Below are positions 12,151 to 28,000 of a stretch of 64,000 nucleotides of DNA, one piece after another. The notes below the pieces were generated by a model that did no database searches, had not been told where the DNA came from, and worked only from the letters and a program-made list of their open reading frames with translations. The stretch comes from Halichondria panicea. Lineage: Eukaryota > Porifera > Demospongiae > Suberitida > Halichondriidae. The stretch is from the NCBI RefSeq assembly GCF_963675165.1, contig NC_087385.1, positions 4,154,501 through 4,218,500 on the forward strand. Direction: 5' to 3'. The position numbers were made by a program, and so were the translations under genes. How positions within the stretch are numbered: the first letter of the stretch is position 1; each line of letters opens with the position of its first letter.

Positions 12151-13049
12151 TAGGGAATTCCAGAGTGGAACCACATTTACGAAGAATGATGATTGATATG
12201 ACAGTGTTTTGGAAAGGGGATAAGTAGAGGTTGGTCATGATGGTAATGCCGAGGGTTAGGTTTCGGATTGAGTGTGAACCTTGACGAGTGGAGAATTGAT
12301 TCCCCCCTGATGATCCTGCGGCACAGAGTTACTTTCTGTTGAGACCGTCTTGTGCTCAGAGAGGGCCAAGATAAACTAGCTAGCAGAGGTAAGTATTGAT
12401 CTGACCAGCGTTTGGTACAGAGTCGCGCTCCAAACTTCTGAACCGACTCCAACTGATTGATGGCACAAGAAGAAGAGGGGTCCCACACACTGCTACAGTA
12501 ATCAAGGAGTGGGAGCACCAGTGATTTGTACAGGGAGGAAAGAGTGGACTGATCTGCTTGGTTGAAGTGCCTGTATAACAAGCCAAGTTTAGATTTGCCT
12601 TAGCGCAGGTGTTGGAGATGTGGCTATTCCATTTTAGGTCTTTTGTGATGGTAACTCCAAGGTAGGACAAGGAGTCCACTTGTGTAATTTGACCTGAGAT
12701 TGTAGAGAGTATGATGGACGGGGGCTGTCTCTTTCTAGAGAGGAGTAGCAGTTTGGTTTTTGACTGATTGAGAGTGAGACCCGCAGTGTTGACCCAGTTG
12801 GTGATGGCATCAATATCTCCTTGAAGATCCAAGACGTCAAATTCATTTCTAATGGGGCTGTACAGGAGTATGTCGTCCGCATACAATAACAGCTGAGAGC
12901 CCGGAGAAAGAGGAATTCTTGTTAGGGGATCAATGTATAGGCTGAACAGAAGGGGGCCTAAGATGGACCCCTGTGGTACTCCAGAATTGACATTGGCGGT
13001 GGACAAAGAGTGACCATCTAGGACTACCTTCTGCTTCCTGTTTGTGAGG

Positions 13050-13204
13050 TAGTCTCATGAATCAGCCGCCGTTCTTTGGAATTAATTGTGCGGTCTGATT
13101 TTTTTCTAGCCGTTATCAAGGCATTTACACAAATTTGAGTACTAGTATTGTCATCAGCATAATTATTCTGGTTCCAAAAGAACGGCGGCTGATTCATGAG
13201 ACTA
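13050..13204. mobile_element. 155-bp TIR cassette (Mutator-like size of target duplication) inside the LINE
   Basis: Inverted ends of about 32 bp (TAGTCTCATGAATCAGCCGC at the left, its inverse at the right) are flanked by a 9-bp direct duplication TTTGTGAGG (13041-13049 and 13205-13213). Excision restores the RT reading ...SYLTN-RKQK. The roughly 90-bp interior matches a segment of the tandem unit of the surrounding CACTG element (compare 13686-13778). A 9-bp duplication is typical of Mutator-like elements (known for that superfamily); assignment is inference. Confidence 0.8.
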
Positions 13205-14573
13205 TTTGTGAGGTAGCTAGTAAACCACTTATGTAGGCTGCCCGAGATGCCTGCTGACCAGAGAGTTTTCAGGAGGCCTTGGTGAGGGACTCTGTCGAAG
13301 GCTTTGCTCAGGTCAAAGAAAACAGCAGCTACACTAGAGCCATTGTCCAATGAGCGGTGCCAGTCATGAGTAGCATGGAGGATTGCCTCCTGGGTAGAAC
13401 TGCCCCGCCTGAAGCCAAATTGAAGTGTTGAAAGAAGGTTGTTGGAAGTAAGATACTCCACTACCTTATTATGAACAATGCGTTCCAGCACCTTTGATAG
13501 TAACGATAGTAATGAGATCGGACGGTAGTTTGACGCTAGTTTGGGGTCGCCTGCTTTAAATATTGGTGTTACATTAGAGGCCAATATTTAAAGCAGTTTT
13601 ACCACCACAACACATACACACATTGGATTTGTATGCTATTATTCTACATGTAGGCCCTCTTAACTATCATCAAACTGCTCTAACACATTAATTGTGCGGT
13701 CTGATTATTTTTTCTAGCCGTTATCAAGGCATTTACACAAATTTGAGTACTAGTATTGTCATCAGCATAATTATTCTGAGTTATTATTCTGCAGGTAGGC
13801 CATCCTAACCACCCTCCAAGTGAGCTAGCTGTCTGAATCTTAATACTGGTCCCTGTCAGGGCACAAATTTGAGGTACGTTTCCTATCAATTTAATTTATT
13901 ATGACCATACATACAAGTTTTACCACATTTTTTGCCACAACACATACACACATTGGATTTGTATGCTATTATTCTACATGTAGGCCCTCTTAACTATCTT
14001 AAAACTGCTCTAACATTAATTTTTGCGGTCTGATTCTTTTTTCTAGCCGTTGTCAAGGCATTTACACAAATTTGAGTACTATTATTGTAGCTCATCAGCA
14101 TAATTATTCTTTTGCAGGTAGGCCTTCCTAACCACCCTCCAAGTGAACTAGCTGTCTGAATCTTAACACTGGTCCGAAATAGGTATGTAATTTCATACAA
14201 TGCGTTCACAACTTATAATATTTTTTTCATCATTATTTTAGCTATGAAATACAAGTTCAAAGGACTGTAGTAAAGACTCATAATTAACTGGATGCATGCA
14301 CGCAAGTTTTGCAAACACTTCTAAACACTTCTGTTTCATTTTCAGTTGCTATAATTATGCTATAGACTCGTCATTATTGTTTATTGTTTTTAATGAGATT
14401 GAAATTGAAATGGCGTTAATTGGAATGATTAATAACACGTGTCAAAATGACCCGCTAGAAGTGGGTCAAATCGACACACCTTCAATTTGACACACGTGTA
14501 GCATGTCATTTGGAGGGACAATCAAATGACACGCGTGTCAGTGTTGAAACAACCCACTTGTTTTTACAGTGTA

Positions 14574-14785
14574 CCGTACAGCGCGAAATTTTCGCGGATT
14601 TCGTGGGTTAGCAATCCTACACGAAAGTTAAGTCCATGAAAATTGTTAGAATTATCTGCTATAACGTTGCAAATATTAAAGGCGTGGCTTCCGGTAAACA
14701 GTCATTCCACGAACATTGAGCAACAAAATGTTTTTAGAGGCCATTCCACGAAATATAAGTGCCTCGAAAATTTCGCGCTATATGG
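14574..14785. mobile_element. CCGTATA-family MITE (CGCGAAATTTTCG subtype)
   Basis: Ends CCGTACAGCGCGAAATTTTC and GAAAATTTCGCGCTATATGG, bordered by TA on both sides. It abuts the outer CACTG element directly: the TA at 14572-14573 is shared by both. Same subtype, opposite orientation, at 17977-18201 and 23953-24188. Confidence 0.8.
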
Positions 14786-14839
14786 TAAATATATTAACAA
14801 CATAATTATGCTTGCTACTTCACAATCCAAATATAACTT

Positions 14840-16650
14840 CTAGCCTGACTGAACAAAAGGAGTGGCATGAGTTCCATCACAGTAAGGCTGACTTCCAGTT
14901 TGCTTGCATCCACACAAGAACGCCTCAGGCTCTTCCGTCTCAACTTTAAACTTTATCGGAGTGAAGACTCCGCCCTTGTGGCTGCCATCACACCACGGCT
15001 GCTTCTTACTTAATCCACATCTGCACCAGAAGTATGTCTTTCCTGTTTTCAAGGAGGTTTGGAATGGCTCTTTGGCAGCAATGTGCCCTGAGTATAGGCA
15101 TTGACAAAATTTAAATATTAGCATAATAATAGATTTGGGAGGTATATATTAGCACTAGAATAATTTTTGAATATTCGGCCTAAGGTGCATAGTTAGAGGT
15201 GTGGTTAATAGCGGTTCACGATGATAAAGGGCCAAGGTAGGTTTTTCCCTTTCTAAAACTACAATTTTTTCTGAGAGACAAGAACGTTCTTTGAGAGACT
15301 ACATTTAAGACTTAATGCCTTTCTTCATGAGCACAATTACAAAACATAATTTGAATAATAGGTATACCCCGGTATAAGCATGCTGGAATAATAGGCAGAA
15401 CCATGCATGAGCATAGAATAATAGGCAAATTGTTTAGCATAATTTTAGTCAATGGGGCAAATAATACCGGCCATATACGAGCTAGATGATTAGCAAACTT
15501 AAATAGCAACAACTGTGACGAACTTATTTCATGCTAGATCTAGCACTGTAAATCTACATGTACATACCGTATATGCTCGATCAGAGGCCGCTCTTGTATA
15601 AAGGCCGCACTCAAATAGTAGCCTCCCTTGCTAGCAAAATAAAACATTTAGTAGCCGCTCTCAAATAGTAGCCTCAGTGAAAAAAACTTTGACTCTAGCA
15701 TTTCTCCACGTTGCAGCCAAAAAAACTAGCAGCTAGCTACATGTACATAGCTACTAGGTACAGGTAGCAACTTGTTAGTGCTTCACAAAGACTTTCTCAT
15801 GGCAAAGTTCAAGTTTTTATGCAGGTGAAAAGAACTTTTTATGACTAATTAAATTGTTGAATTAGCTGGAGCTAATAAACGCCGCTCTTGAACAGTGGCC
15901 TCTCTCGAATTGTAGCCTCCTCTTTGAGTAAAATGAAACATTTAGTAGCCGTGGCTCCTGATCAAGCATATACGGTATACAAAATACAAATTAAACACAG
16001 TCTCCTATTATGGCTAATACGTACGGTATGCATCAACACGTTCGTATAATTATAATATAGGTCTTGTACTACTACTATAGACCGTATTGCATCATATAAT
16101 TATAGTTTCACCAGTGACTGATCGGCTAAATACCGGTATACACCCTCGAGTCGCTTTTATTAAACCGAGTTAGCTTTACAGCCTGTCTTCAAGGTGTGGT
16201 TTTTACTGGCCTGTTGTAAATGTTGATCTAGCTTGTTGTTTACAACCTCCTATACAGTACTACCATTATTTAATTTAAGGCGACTTTTGGCCAGTAAAAA
16301 CCACACCTTGAAGACAGGCTGTATAAAAGCTCATTATGTTTGCAAGATTGCTTTAAACTCATATTCATCACTCGATGAATGCAATGAGGTTCAATATAAA
16401 GGTCGGAGTCGTAAATCAAATAGACCTAAAATTGGGGATTAGTTTGCATGTGCTAATCTAGTATTGAGCATGAGTAATGACGACTGTAAAAATCATGAAA
16501 ATAATGCTTGCCTGTTTCAGAAGAGCAGCTTCTTGTCAATGTGTACAGTAAGGAGTGATTGCTCTGTTTACTCCTCACTGCAGCACGGCTGATGCAGCAG
16601 GTTCCAGTCTTTATGGGCTGGCTGAGCAGAGACACCACAGTAGAATACAT
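14840..16650 (-). CDS. CISD3: CISD3-like mitochondrial CDGSH iron-sulfur protein
   Basis: Two exons (16650-16512 and 15087-14840), 387 nt, 128 aa. Exon 1 encodes an Arg/Ser/Thr-rich start (MYSTVVSLLSQPIKTG...LTRSCSSET) that looks like a mitochondrial presequence. Exon 2 carries two CDGSH-type motifs, CRCGLSKKQPWCDGSH and CGCKQTGSQPYCDGTH, each with the three Cys and one His that hold a 2Fe-2S cluster. Two motifs in one soluble chain is the hallmark of CISD3 (MiNT), a matrix protein; CISD1 and CISD2 have one motif and a membrane anchor. The intron uses a GC donor (ACAG|GCAAGC) and a normal AG acceptor, and the joined frame is G-H-I-A-A-K. The intron carries a MITE and a perfect hairpin. The gene lies head to head with the aminopeptidase, 367 bp between start codons. 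Confidence 0.88.
15567..15975. mobile_element. CCGTATA-family MITE in the CISD3 intron
   Basis: Starts CCGTATATGCTCGATCAGAG, ends CTGATCAAGCATATACGG, with TA on both sides. Internal words such as 'ggccgctcttg' and 'tagtagcc' repeat in both orientations. Distinct subtype from the CGCGAAATTTTCG group but the same outermost bases. Confidence 0.8.
16178..16322. repeat. Perfect 34-bp inverted repeat (hairpin element) in the CISD3 intron
   Basis: Left arm from ACAGCCTGTCTTCAAGGTGT (16178-16211) and its exact inverse at 16289-16322, separated by 77 nt. Probably a small MITE; the target duplication was not resolved. Confidence 0.75.
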
Positions 16651-17017
16651 TTCAGCTTTTTCTTCAATACGCCATGTAATTATCTCGAATATCTCTGAAT
16701 ACACGCGGCATGACCTCGAACTTGTCGAAGATTTACAATGTTACCTCTCCCCAGCTACCTCTCTGTTCTGTGTTGGATTATGTTATGATGACTCTTTGCC
16801 TCTATCTCTGCTTTAATGAAAAGAGAAAGTGTTGCAGTGCACCGAAGTGTTTTTGAATTAACAGACTGCAGAAAGACAGTTCTGAGGCAGGTTCTGAGGG
16901 CATGCAATGAATGCACATTCTCATTTTATAACCATTTACACATGTGTAGAGATCTAGCAATAACAGTAGGAGCCCCGCCCCCATTTGCACGTGGCTTTGT
17001 AAGTGAATCTCTGCAAT
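16651..17017. promoter_or_regulatory. Shared divergent promoter region, CISD3-like / leucine aminopeptidase
   Basis: The 367 bp between the two start codons must hold both 5' UTRs and promoters unless upstream exons exist. No TATA box is obvious at a fitting distance. Bidirectional function is inferred from layout only. Confidence 0.45.
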
Positions 17018-21908
<4,891 letters not shown>

Positions 21909-22038
21909 TATTGGCACTACAAGTGTAGTACCAATGTAATTATGAGTGAAAATTGCTGTAGATAATTCTACTCTGTTCTACTGCCATTTTACATCGTTCT
22001 ACTATTGGCCAGGACATTATTTCACTATACTATACAAA

Positions 22039-22556
22039 ATGAAAGCACCGCAGGTGCTGATGCCTCGGTGGAGATGCCAAAGCTACATAACATAAAGCTA
22101 CTAATAGCTTTTATACACATGATGAACATTTTTTGTTTGCTGCATGCAAACTCAAAGAGTGGGTAATGATCGACCATAATTGTTGTTAAAAACGATCGAT
22201 GCTGAAGTTCAAGTCTAAAATTAATGGCTGCATTAGCAGAGCTTTGCAGCTCTCTTCTTACTCTTGCAGTTACCAATAGCTAGCGTTCTAGTGCAGAGCT
22301 AACTACTAAGTAGAGTAGCAACACTCGGTAAACAAGTTTGGCTACGTGCTCTTCTGAAAAGGCTGCAATGGCATTCCAAGTAGGCATAGCTCAAGAACGA
22401 AGTATTATTTTGCAAATCCATGAATGAAAACATGACTAGAAGCCTATAGAAACCCTTACTTGTACTTGATTGATGAATTAAAATCCAAGAAAACATGACT
22501 AGAAGCCTATAGAAACCCTTACTTGTACTTGATTGATCCTTGAGCAGCTGTAGCAG

Positions 22557-22609
<53 letters not shown>

Positions 22610-22647
22610 CCGTATACCTTGCTTGCGCATGCGCATCGAGGCATAAA
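22039..22647. repeat. Dispersed repeat 'GATGCCTCGGTG' family, copy 1
   Basis: Starts ATGAAAGCACCGCAGGTGCT (a small palindrome GCACC-GCA-GGTGC), then TGATGCCTCGGTGG. Ends with a CA microsatellite, ACTACCGTATACC and CGCATGCGCATCGAGGCATA. The ends are inverted relative to each other (ATGCCTCGGTG / CACCGAGGCAT). Near-identical copies lie at 30066-30612 and 50468-50983, and a partial one at 39127-39567. Apparent Cys-Val reading frames across the CA tract are artefacts. Probably a MITE or SINE-like element. Confidence 0.75.
22559..22607. repeat. (CA)n microsatellite
   Basis: About 24 CA units inside copy 1 of the GATGCCTCGGTG repeat family; other copies have shorter CA/GACACA tracts at the same place, so the tract grew from the element. 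Confidence 0.95.
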
Positions 22648-22989
22648 AATTATTATAGCTAGCTAATATATGGTCGACTTGCGTCTCATTCAATTGTTCA
22701 AGAGAAGGTGATTCTTGTGATTCTACAACTATTTTTTTTCCAACCCTCCATTCCAGATTGTTGGAGAATCTATAAATGCAATTTCTTTTGATATTCACTT
22801 GTCATTGGTTAACTGCTAGCAACATAACATGGATACCAAATGCACATAATCTTATGATTGAGACCCCTACTGTACATTGGGTAACTAAAGCTAGCAATAT
22901 TACATTGTTTGCATCCTCAAGTAATCTATAGTTACCGGGAACTATATAGCTCATAATTATATATAATAGTGCCCTGCTTATAATCACGG

Positions 22990-23445
22990 ATCTGATGTAC
23001 TATTACACAATTCAAAATGCTGGGAAATGTAGCACTAGAAGAACAGTGAGGACATCTGTACGGTACGCTCTATTTTGGCACTCGTTCGCAAGATATGTGT
23101 CCACATACTGTTTCTGTACTTTCTCGCAGCCTTTGGGGGGCAGTCCATATCGATATAGACACAATCCCCAGTAGTGAGATCTAAGTGAGCATTGAGGCGT
23201 TGAAGTTGGCCAACCATTCACAGCCACAACTCTTTAGAGAACAGTATAATTATGTTGAGAGCTAGAATCTTAGGTTGATATTTTGTGTCAAAAAGAAGCT
23301 AATGACTTGTTCTTGACAGCAAGGACATGGCTACATGGCTTCTTGTCTTGAATCGTAGCTTCAATGCAAACATTGCAGAAGACTTTGACACAGCGGTTAA
23401 TGTTCGCTAGCCTGGCTACCTGAAGGAATCCTCCATATTACATAG
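22990..23445 (-). pseudogene. Decayed TRAF-family gene (RING end and zinc fingers)
   Basis: On the minus strand about 23300-23415 reads CVKVFCNVCIEATIQDKKPC, resembling the second half of a RING. After an acceptor-like 'ctctaaag', about 23230-23050 reads a TRAF zinc-finger series: C-G-C-E-W, GQLQRLNAHLDLTTGDCVYI, then GCEKVQKQYVDTYLANECQN. The frame shifts twice, near the GCEW start and at a six-G run near 23138 (CPP|KGCE). No MATH domain follows. It is therefore a dead relative of the TRAF at 35486. A piece of the same zinc-finger exon recurs at about 55125-55195. Confidence 0.6.
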
Positions 23446-23952
23446 TTTATATACGTGTTTGGCAGTATATATAGTATTCTTCAGGAACTGGTTCACACTC
23501 ATGGGTTGCTGGGTTGTTCAGAGCAGCTATTTTAGGGGGATCCAGGAAATTTACGTTTGTGTGGTTGTGATGCAGGGATCGACCGCCTGCGCGCCGGAAA
23601 ATGTTGAAGCCACGCCACCTCCAAACCCATTTAATTGCATATGACACCGTACGTAATTATTGTTATTATAATGTAGTCACATAGCGCACCCTATACATTA
23701 CACCAATATATATACAATGATGTCATATACAATGATGTCACCACAAAAATGTGAAATCTGTAAATAGTGAATAGCCTTTGTGGTTAATGTTGTACAAAAT
23801 CATCATGGCATAAAGTAAGTTAGCTGGTTACAGTCATTAGGTGCGCTTGTATCTTTCTACCAGATATCGTGCACAAATAAATCTCAAAATTAGATGATAA
23901 TAGGACGGATAATAGCAAAACATTTCAGCAGTTGCAAGATCTACTATCACTA

Positions 23953-24188
23953 TCGTATAGCGCGAAATTTTCGAGGCACTTATATTTCGTGAATTAGCCT
24001 GTAAAAGCATTTTCGTTGCACAATGTTTGCGGAATGATTGCTTACCGGAAGCCACGCCTTTAAATCTTTGCACATTATAGCATGTAATTCTAATTAAAGA
24101 ACAATTTTCGTGGACTTAATTTTCGTGTAGGATTGCTACCCACGAAATCCGCGAAAATTAAGCCCCTCGAAAATTTCTCGCTATACGG
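23953..24188. mobile_element. CCGTATA-family MITE
   Basis: (T)CGTATAGCGCGAAATTTTC ... ending CTCGCTATACGG, bordered by TA; one terminal base mutated. Internal sequence matches 17977-18201. Confidence 0.8.
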
Positions 24189-25085
24189 TATATACCACCT
24201 GTTCATAAAGCCACTGATGTCACTGGGACAGTGCTTAGCTACACATCTCTACTGCAAACACTCAGCTCCACCCTTTTTGCATTACAGTAAAAACTGAGGG
24301 TTGGAGCTGAGTGTTTGGTCACCCCTAGACTGCATGCCCCCTGCATTTTACAAAAGGACATCTGCATGGCTGTCGTGTTTTATCTATGTACAAATCAATT
24401 AGTGAACAATGCGTACGTTGTGCCATGTTTATGTCTACTGTAGCCTACACGTACCCCTTTGTTTTTTTAGCCTTGTACATTTAACACTGCATATGCACAC
24501 ACACATACAGGGAGACCTACCCGGACTCTAATACAGTACGTAATGGACACCTCAACATAAAAATAATGCATAAATAACACTGACTGTATTAGCTATAATT
24601 TATAGTGTTGTAATTATGTTTCCACCCTTTTTAAAATGTTTGTATCGTCACCAATTTCAATGCATGATATGTGAATGCAGATCGTGAATTATGTGTGAAG
24701 TGAAATTTAGAAATAAAATTGTCTCAAACATAAAATAGCTAGTATAAATGCTGTTCTGTTATCAGGAAATAATTATTATAAGTTTGCCACTGAGTTCGAG
24801 TATATACTGCATGCATGCTGTAAACATAATGTTCATTACTTGTACATATATACAGTTATTAGACATTATGAAAACAAATTAAAAATTAATCTATAAGGGT
24901 TAGCTTAATTTGCCACTGAGTTCGAGTATATACTGCATGCATCCTGTTAAAGAAAGCTTGTACAGTTATTGAACATCATTAAAACAAAATTCTTTCATTA
25001 AAAATTAATCTAGTGCACTAAGACACGAATTTTCTGCAGAATGTGAGACTATAGTTGCTATATATATAACCGTGAGTTTGATAGG
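24189..25085. other. Gene-free stretch with short repeats
   Basis: Contains a hairpin at about 24245-24320 (ACACTCAGCTCCACCCT / AGGGTTGGAGCTGAGTGT). A direct duplication of about 126 bp follows, with copies starting near 24783 and 24909 (TTTGCCACTGAGTTCGAGTA). No gene recognised; the phospholipase 3' UTR should lie at its right edge. Confidence 0.5.
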
Positions 25086-28000
25086 CTACATTGCTGAGGC
25101 TCCTTCACTTAGAGGGTGCTTGGCATCGAAATCAGCTAGTTCCTGCAGGGTAAAAATTTAAGAGTTACTATATATAGAAGAGCATAAAATCCAGCTGGCC
25201 AGTACAAAGTTTAGCATGCACAACTCAATCTCAATCAGTATAATTTATATATCCATTCCCTTGACCGTATATTCCATGCAACACAAGGATTCTTATGCTA
25301 TGTGTTTATATCATGACGACCCTGACGACCCTGTTCCAAAATGTGCCTGGAGGTTGCGTGACCGCATAATAAAAAATAAAAACACGGTAGGGACTGTATG
25401 ACTTTTATTACAAGCTTGTAATAAAAGTTACTCTGTACTACATGTTACTACTTGTACTACTTGTTACTTCGACCAGGAGTGCACTCCTGCTTTATTTTAA
25501 AATCTCATACAGTATAATGCCAGTAATTGTACATGACAGTGCTACATGTACAGGTATATCACACACCTAGCAGTGAGTAGCTACTAAACTTGTTACTGTT
25601 TTGAAACCTGTGCTTCTAGATACATGTACATGTACCTCCAAAACAATGTCACATTTATTGGTCGTATACACTGTTTTGTACATCTTGCAATACTACAGTC
25701 ACATGATATGAAAAACTAAAACTATATACTTTGCTTGAATGAACTTGTAATTGTTAAGTCACATGACTCACCTTAGCTTGTGCTTTGATCAGTTCTTGTG
25801 TGGCTGACTTCTGTACATCATGCATCTTGCTGACCTCACGTTGGTGAATCATCTCCAGCTATATACCCATTATAGGGGTACAAGTTAAGGCAATGAAATA
25901 TTGCAAATGAAGAACACATGTAAAACTAGGTCGATGGGGGGAGGGGGGGGGGTATGCATGAAATCTCAAACTTCCTAGACCTACGTAGGTACAAGTATTG
26001 AAATAGCCACCATAATTAACAAATGTATAGCTGGATACCATGCATCATTGTACGAGACTGATCCTACAACCATGCACACTGCTTACCTCATTGCGAGCCT
26101 TCTTCCCGACCTGCACCAGCTTGTCCTCAGCGTCCTTCATAGAGTCCTTCTTTTTTATGACCCCCAGATCCTCGCCAGTTGAGACCTTGCGCTGCTCCCG
26201 AATCATGTCCAACAGGGCAGCATTCAAGTTGTCAAAGTCCCTGCATGTACGTGTGTGTGGTGTGGGGGGGGGGAAGGTGAGGAAGATAACGCATTTAATC
26301 TGATAATAGTGAATACAATGAATAATGTTAGCAGCACTTAGCGGTTTGACATAATTATTATGGCAATGTTTGTACATAGCAGGACGATATCATTTCTGCG
26401 TAGTAAGACGCTCCATCTACTCGTATGATAATGTTCTGTGTTTTTAGACTCAAGAAAAAATACAACATGGCAGTACAAAGAGTTCTCACTTCTTGTGAAA
26501 CTTCTTGCTCAGTGCCTCCAGCTCTACTTTATGTGCGCCTTCCAACAGCTTACGCTTCTGTTCATAAAGCTGTGTGTGTGTGAGGGGGTGATATCTCATG
26601 ACATGTTCACGTTAGTATGTGGGAGGGGGTGCAGTCAGGGTAGACGGCTTGGTGGAGAAACATAATACGTACATGTATGGTTTCCAGTCTCTAAATCTTT
26701 CATGCAAATACGAACTAAACAGCAAGACACATGCAGCTCGTAATAATTTACATAACATCAAACGCCGTCTACAATAATGCTAATCATACTGTACCTTGGT
26801 GGACGCATTCTTGTCAAAAGTGGCCATTTCAGCTTCCTGCTGTTTCTCAGTCTCTTTCAGACTCTCCTCTGTGGTCTTCCCTTTCCCCACCTTCTCCCTC
26901 ACTGATTTGAGGGCCTTCTCATGCTTCTTGACCAATGACGCTCGATCCTTGGTTACTTTGCTGGCCACCTTCAGGTAGTCCTGCACGTATGCACACAGTG
27001 AGCAGAATAGATTGACATGATTGAGGTACTTTGCAGCATTACTGTTAGCTAATCACAAACTCGAGACAGCGACACTTTGTGACTTTTCATAAGCTTCCTA
27101 GAAGTGTTTGCCTCCAATTTAAAAGCAAAAAATTCACAGCATTCTCCACAGATTATAACCAGTATATACACATATCAGGGTTTCATCTAGTGGGGGGGGG
27201 GTGAACCTTCCCCCCCAAAATGTTTGTATAATAATGACATCATCACATTAGTACTGTATATGATGTGCAATATGTAACTAAAGTCTGTTTGTGTTGAGTT
27301 TGACCTTCATAAAGTTGTCATAACTTTGTCATACTTTACTGAAATTCAAAGTTTCATATACCATTGGATTCCTTGTTAAAAAGCGCTTCTATCTATATGC
27401 TGTAGAGCTGGTAAGCTCCAACCAACTAAAAGTTAGCATTTTCCATGTAGAAGTCCCAGGCATACTTGTCCACCACATAAAGCATAAATGAAGCCATAAT
27501 TGCCCACATAACTTCCGGGATCTAATGTGATGCACTAGCATGTAATAGGGGGTGTAGTCAATAAATGTGGGAGTGGCCAAACATTTTGCGGCGTGCATAA
27601 ACCTTCCCCCCCAAACTTTTAATCCTAGATGAAACCCTCCAACATCAAACTTGCACCATTATTTTTTGTATGGGGATAAAATGAGCACAAATGTACCTTG
27701 TGCTTCAGGATGTCGTCGTGCGTTGTTATGGGTGGTAGATCTCTGGTTTTGGCATCCTCGACACACTTGATGCTATCGTCAGGGCCAGGAGGTAACTGAG
27801 GGGAAGGGCAGGATTGAGCCTCTTTACGAATGTTGTGGGAGGAGCCTATGGGTGTGTGGAGGTGGGAATAAAAGAGCATAATTATAAACACATCCGTACA
27901 GAGACTGATCATGTAATTATTGAATATCACAAAGAAATTATAGTAGTACAGGTACACATACATGTAAGTAGGAACAAACACATGAACTATTTGACAAGAC

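Larger units (their letters stand above)
9604..13597 (-). mobile_element. 5'-truncated non-LTR retrotransposon (Jockey/CR1/L2-like LINE), interrupted twice
   Basis: Minus-strand reverse transcriptase. It begins inside the RT domain (VTPIFKAGDPKLASNYRPIS), continues through AFDRVPHQ, GVPQGSILGPLLF and the active site YADD, then SYLGVTITKDLKWN, and ends with the typical C-terminal block VPLWNSLPSSAVSASSLLSF. That final block is split: the upstream part ends at 12153 and the rest resumes at 9957, because a 2.2-kb DNA transposon sits between. An A-rich 3' tail lies at 9604-9631. At least one frameshift precedes the C-terminal block, and a 155-bp cassette interrupts 13050-13204. The endonuclease domain and ORF1 are missing, so the copy is dead. 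Exact clade uncertain. Confidence 0.85.
6743..14571. mobile_element. Outer CACTG...CAGTG DNA transposon (non-autonomous, CACTA/EnSpm-like)
   Basis: Starts CACTGTAAAAAGAGATGTG after a TA at 6741-6742 and ends CTTGTTTTTACAGTG before a TA at 14572-14573: short TIRs with a TA duplication. Both ends hold clustered ACACGTGT, ACACATGTGT and ACGCGTGT-type palindromes, as expected of subterminal transposase-binding repeats in CACTA elements. The inside is non-coding: about 0.5 kb of left-end sequence, tandem units of roughly 315 bp, and a right end of about 0.4 kb. Insertions have stretched it to 7.8 kb; the paralogous copy at 9960-12150 is 2.2 kb and lacks them. CACTA-like is inferred from CACTG ends and subterminal repeats; the TA duplication would also suit a Tc1/mariner relative. 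No transposase is present. Confidence 0.75.

Noticed and set aside
7911-14180. CRISPR-like array of repeats
   Set aside because: Units are about 315 bp, contiguous, without unique spacers, and belong to a DNA transposon in a eukaryotic genome.
22299-22607. Open frame full of Cys-Val repeats
   Set aside because: It only translates the CA microsatellite inside a dispersed repeat; the same frame is not kept in the other copies.
24437-24475. Possible last LAP exon (a P-T-R-T reading at cctacacgtacc)
   Set aside because: After splicing to 21889 the phase gives A-Y-T-Y-P, not R-P-T-R-T, and the frame soon stops.
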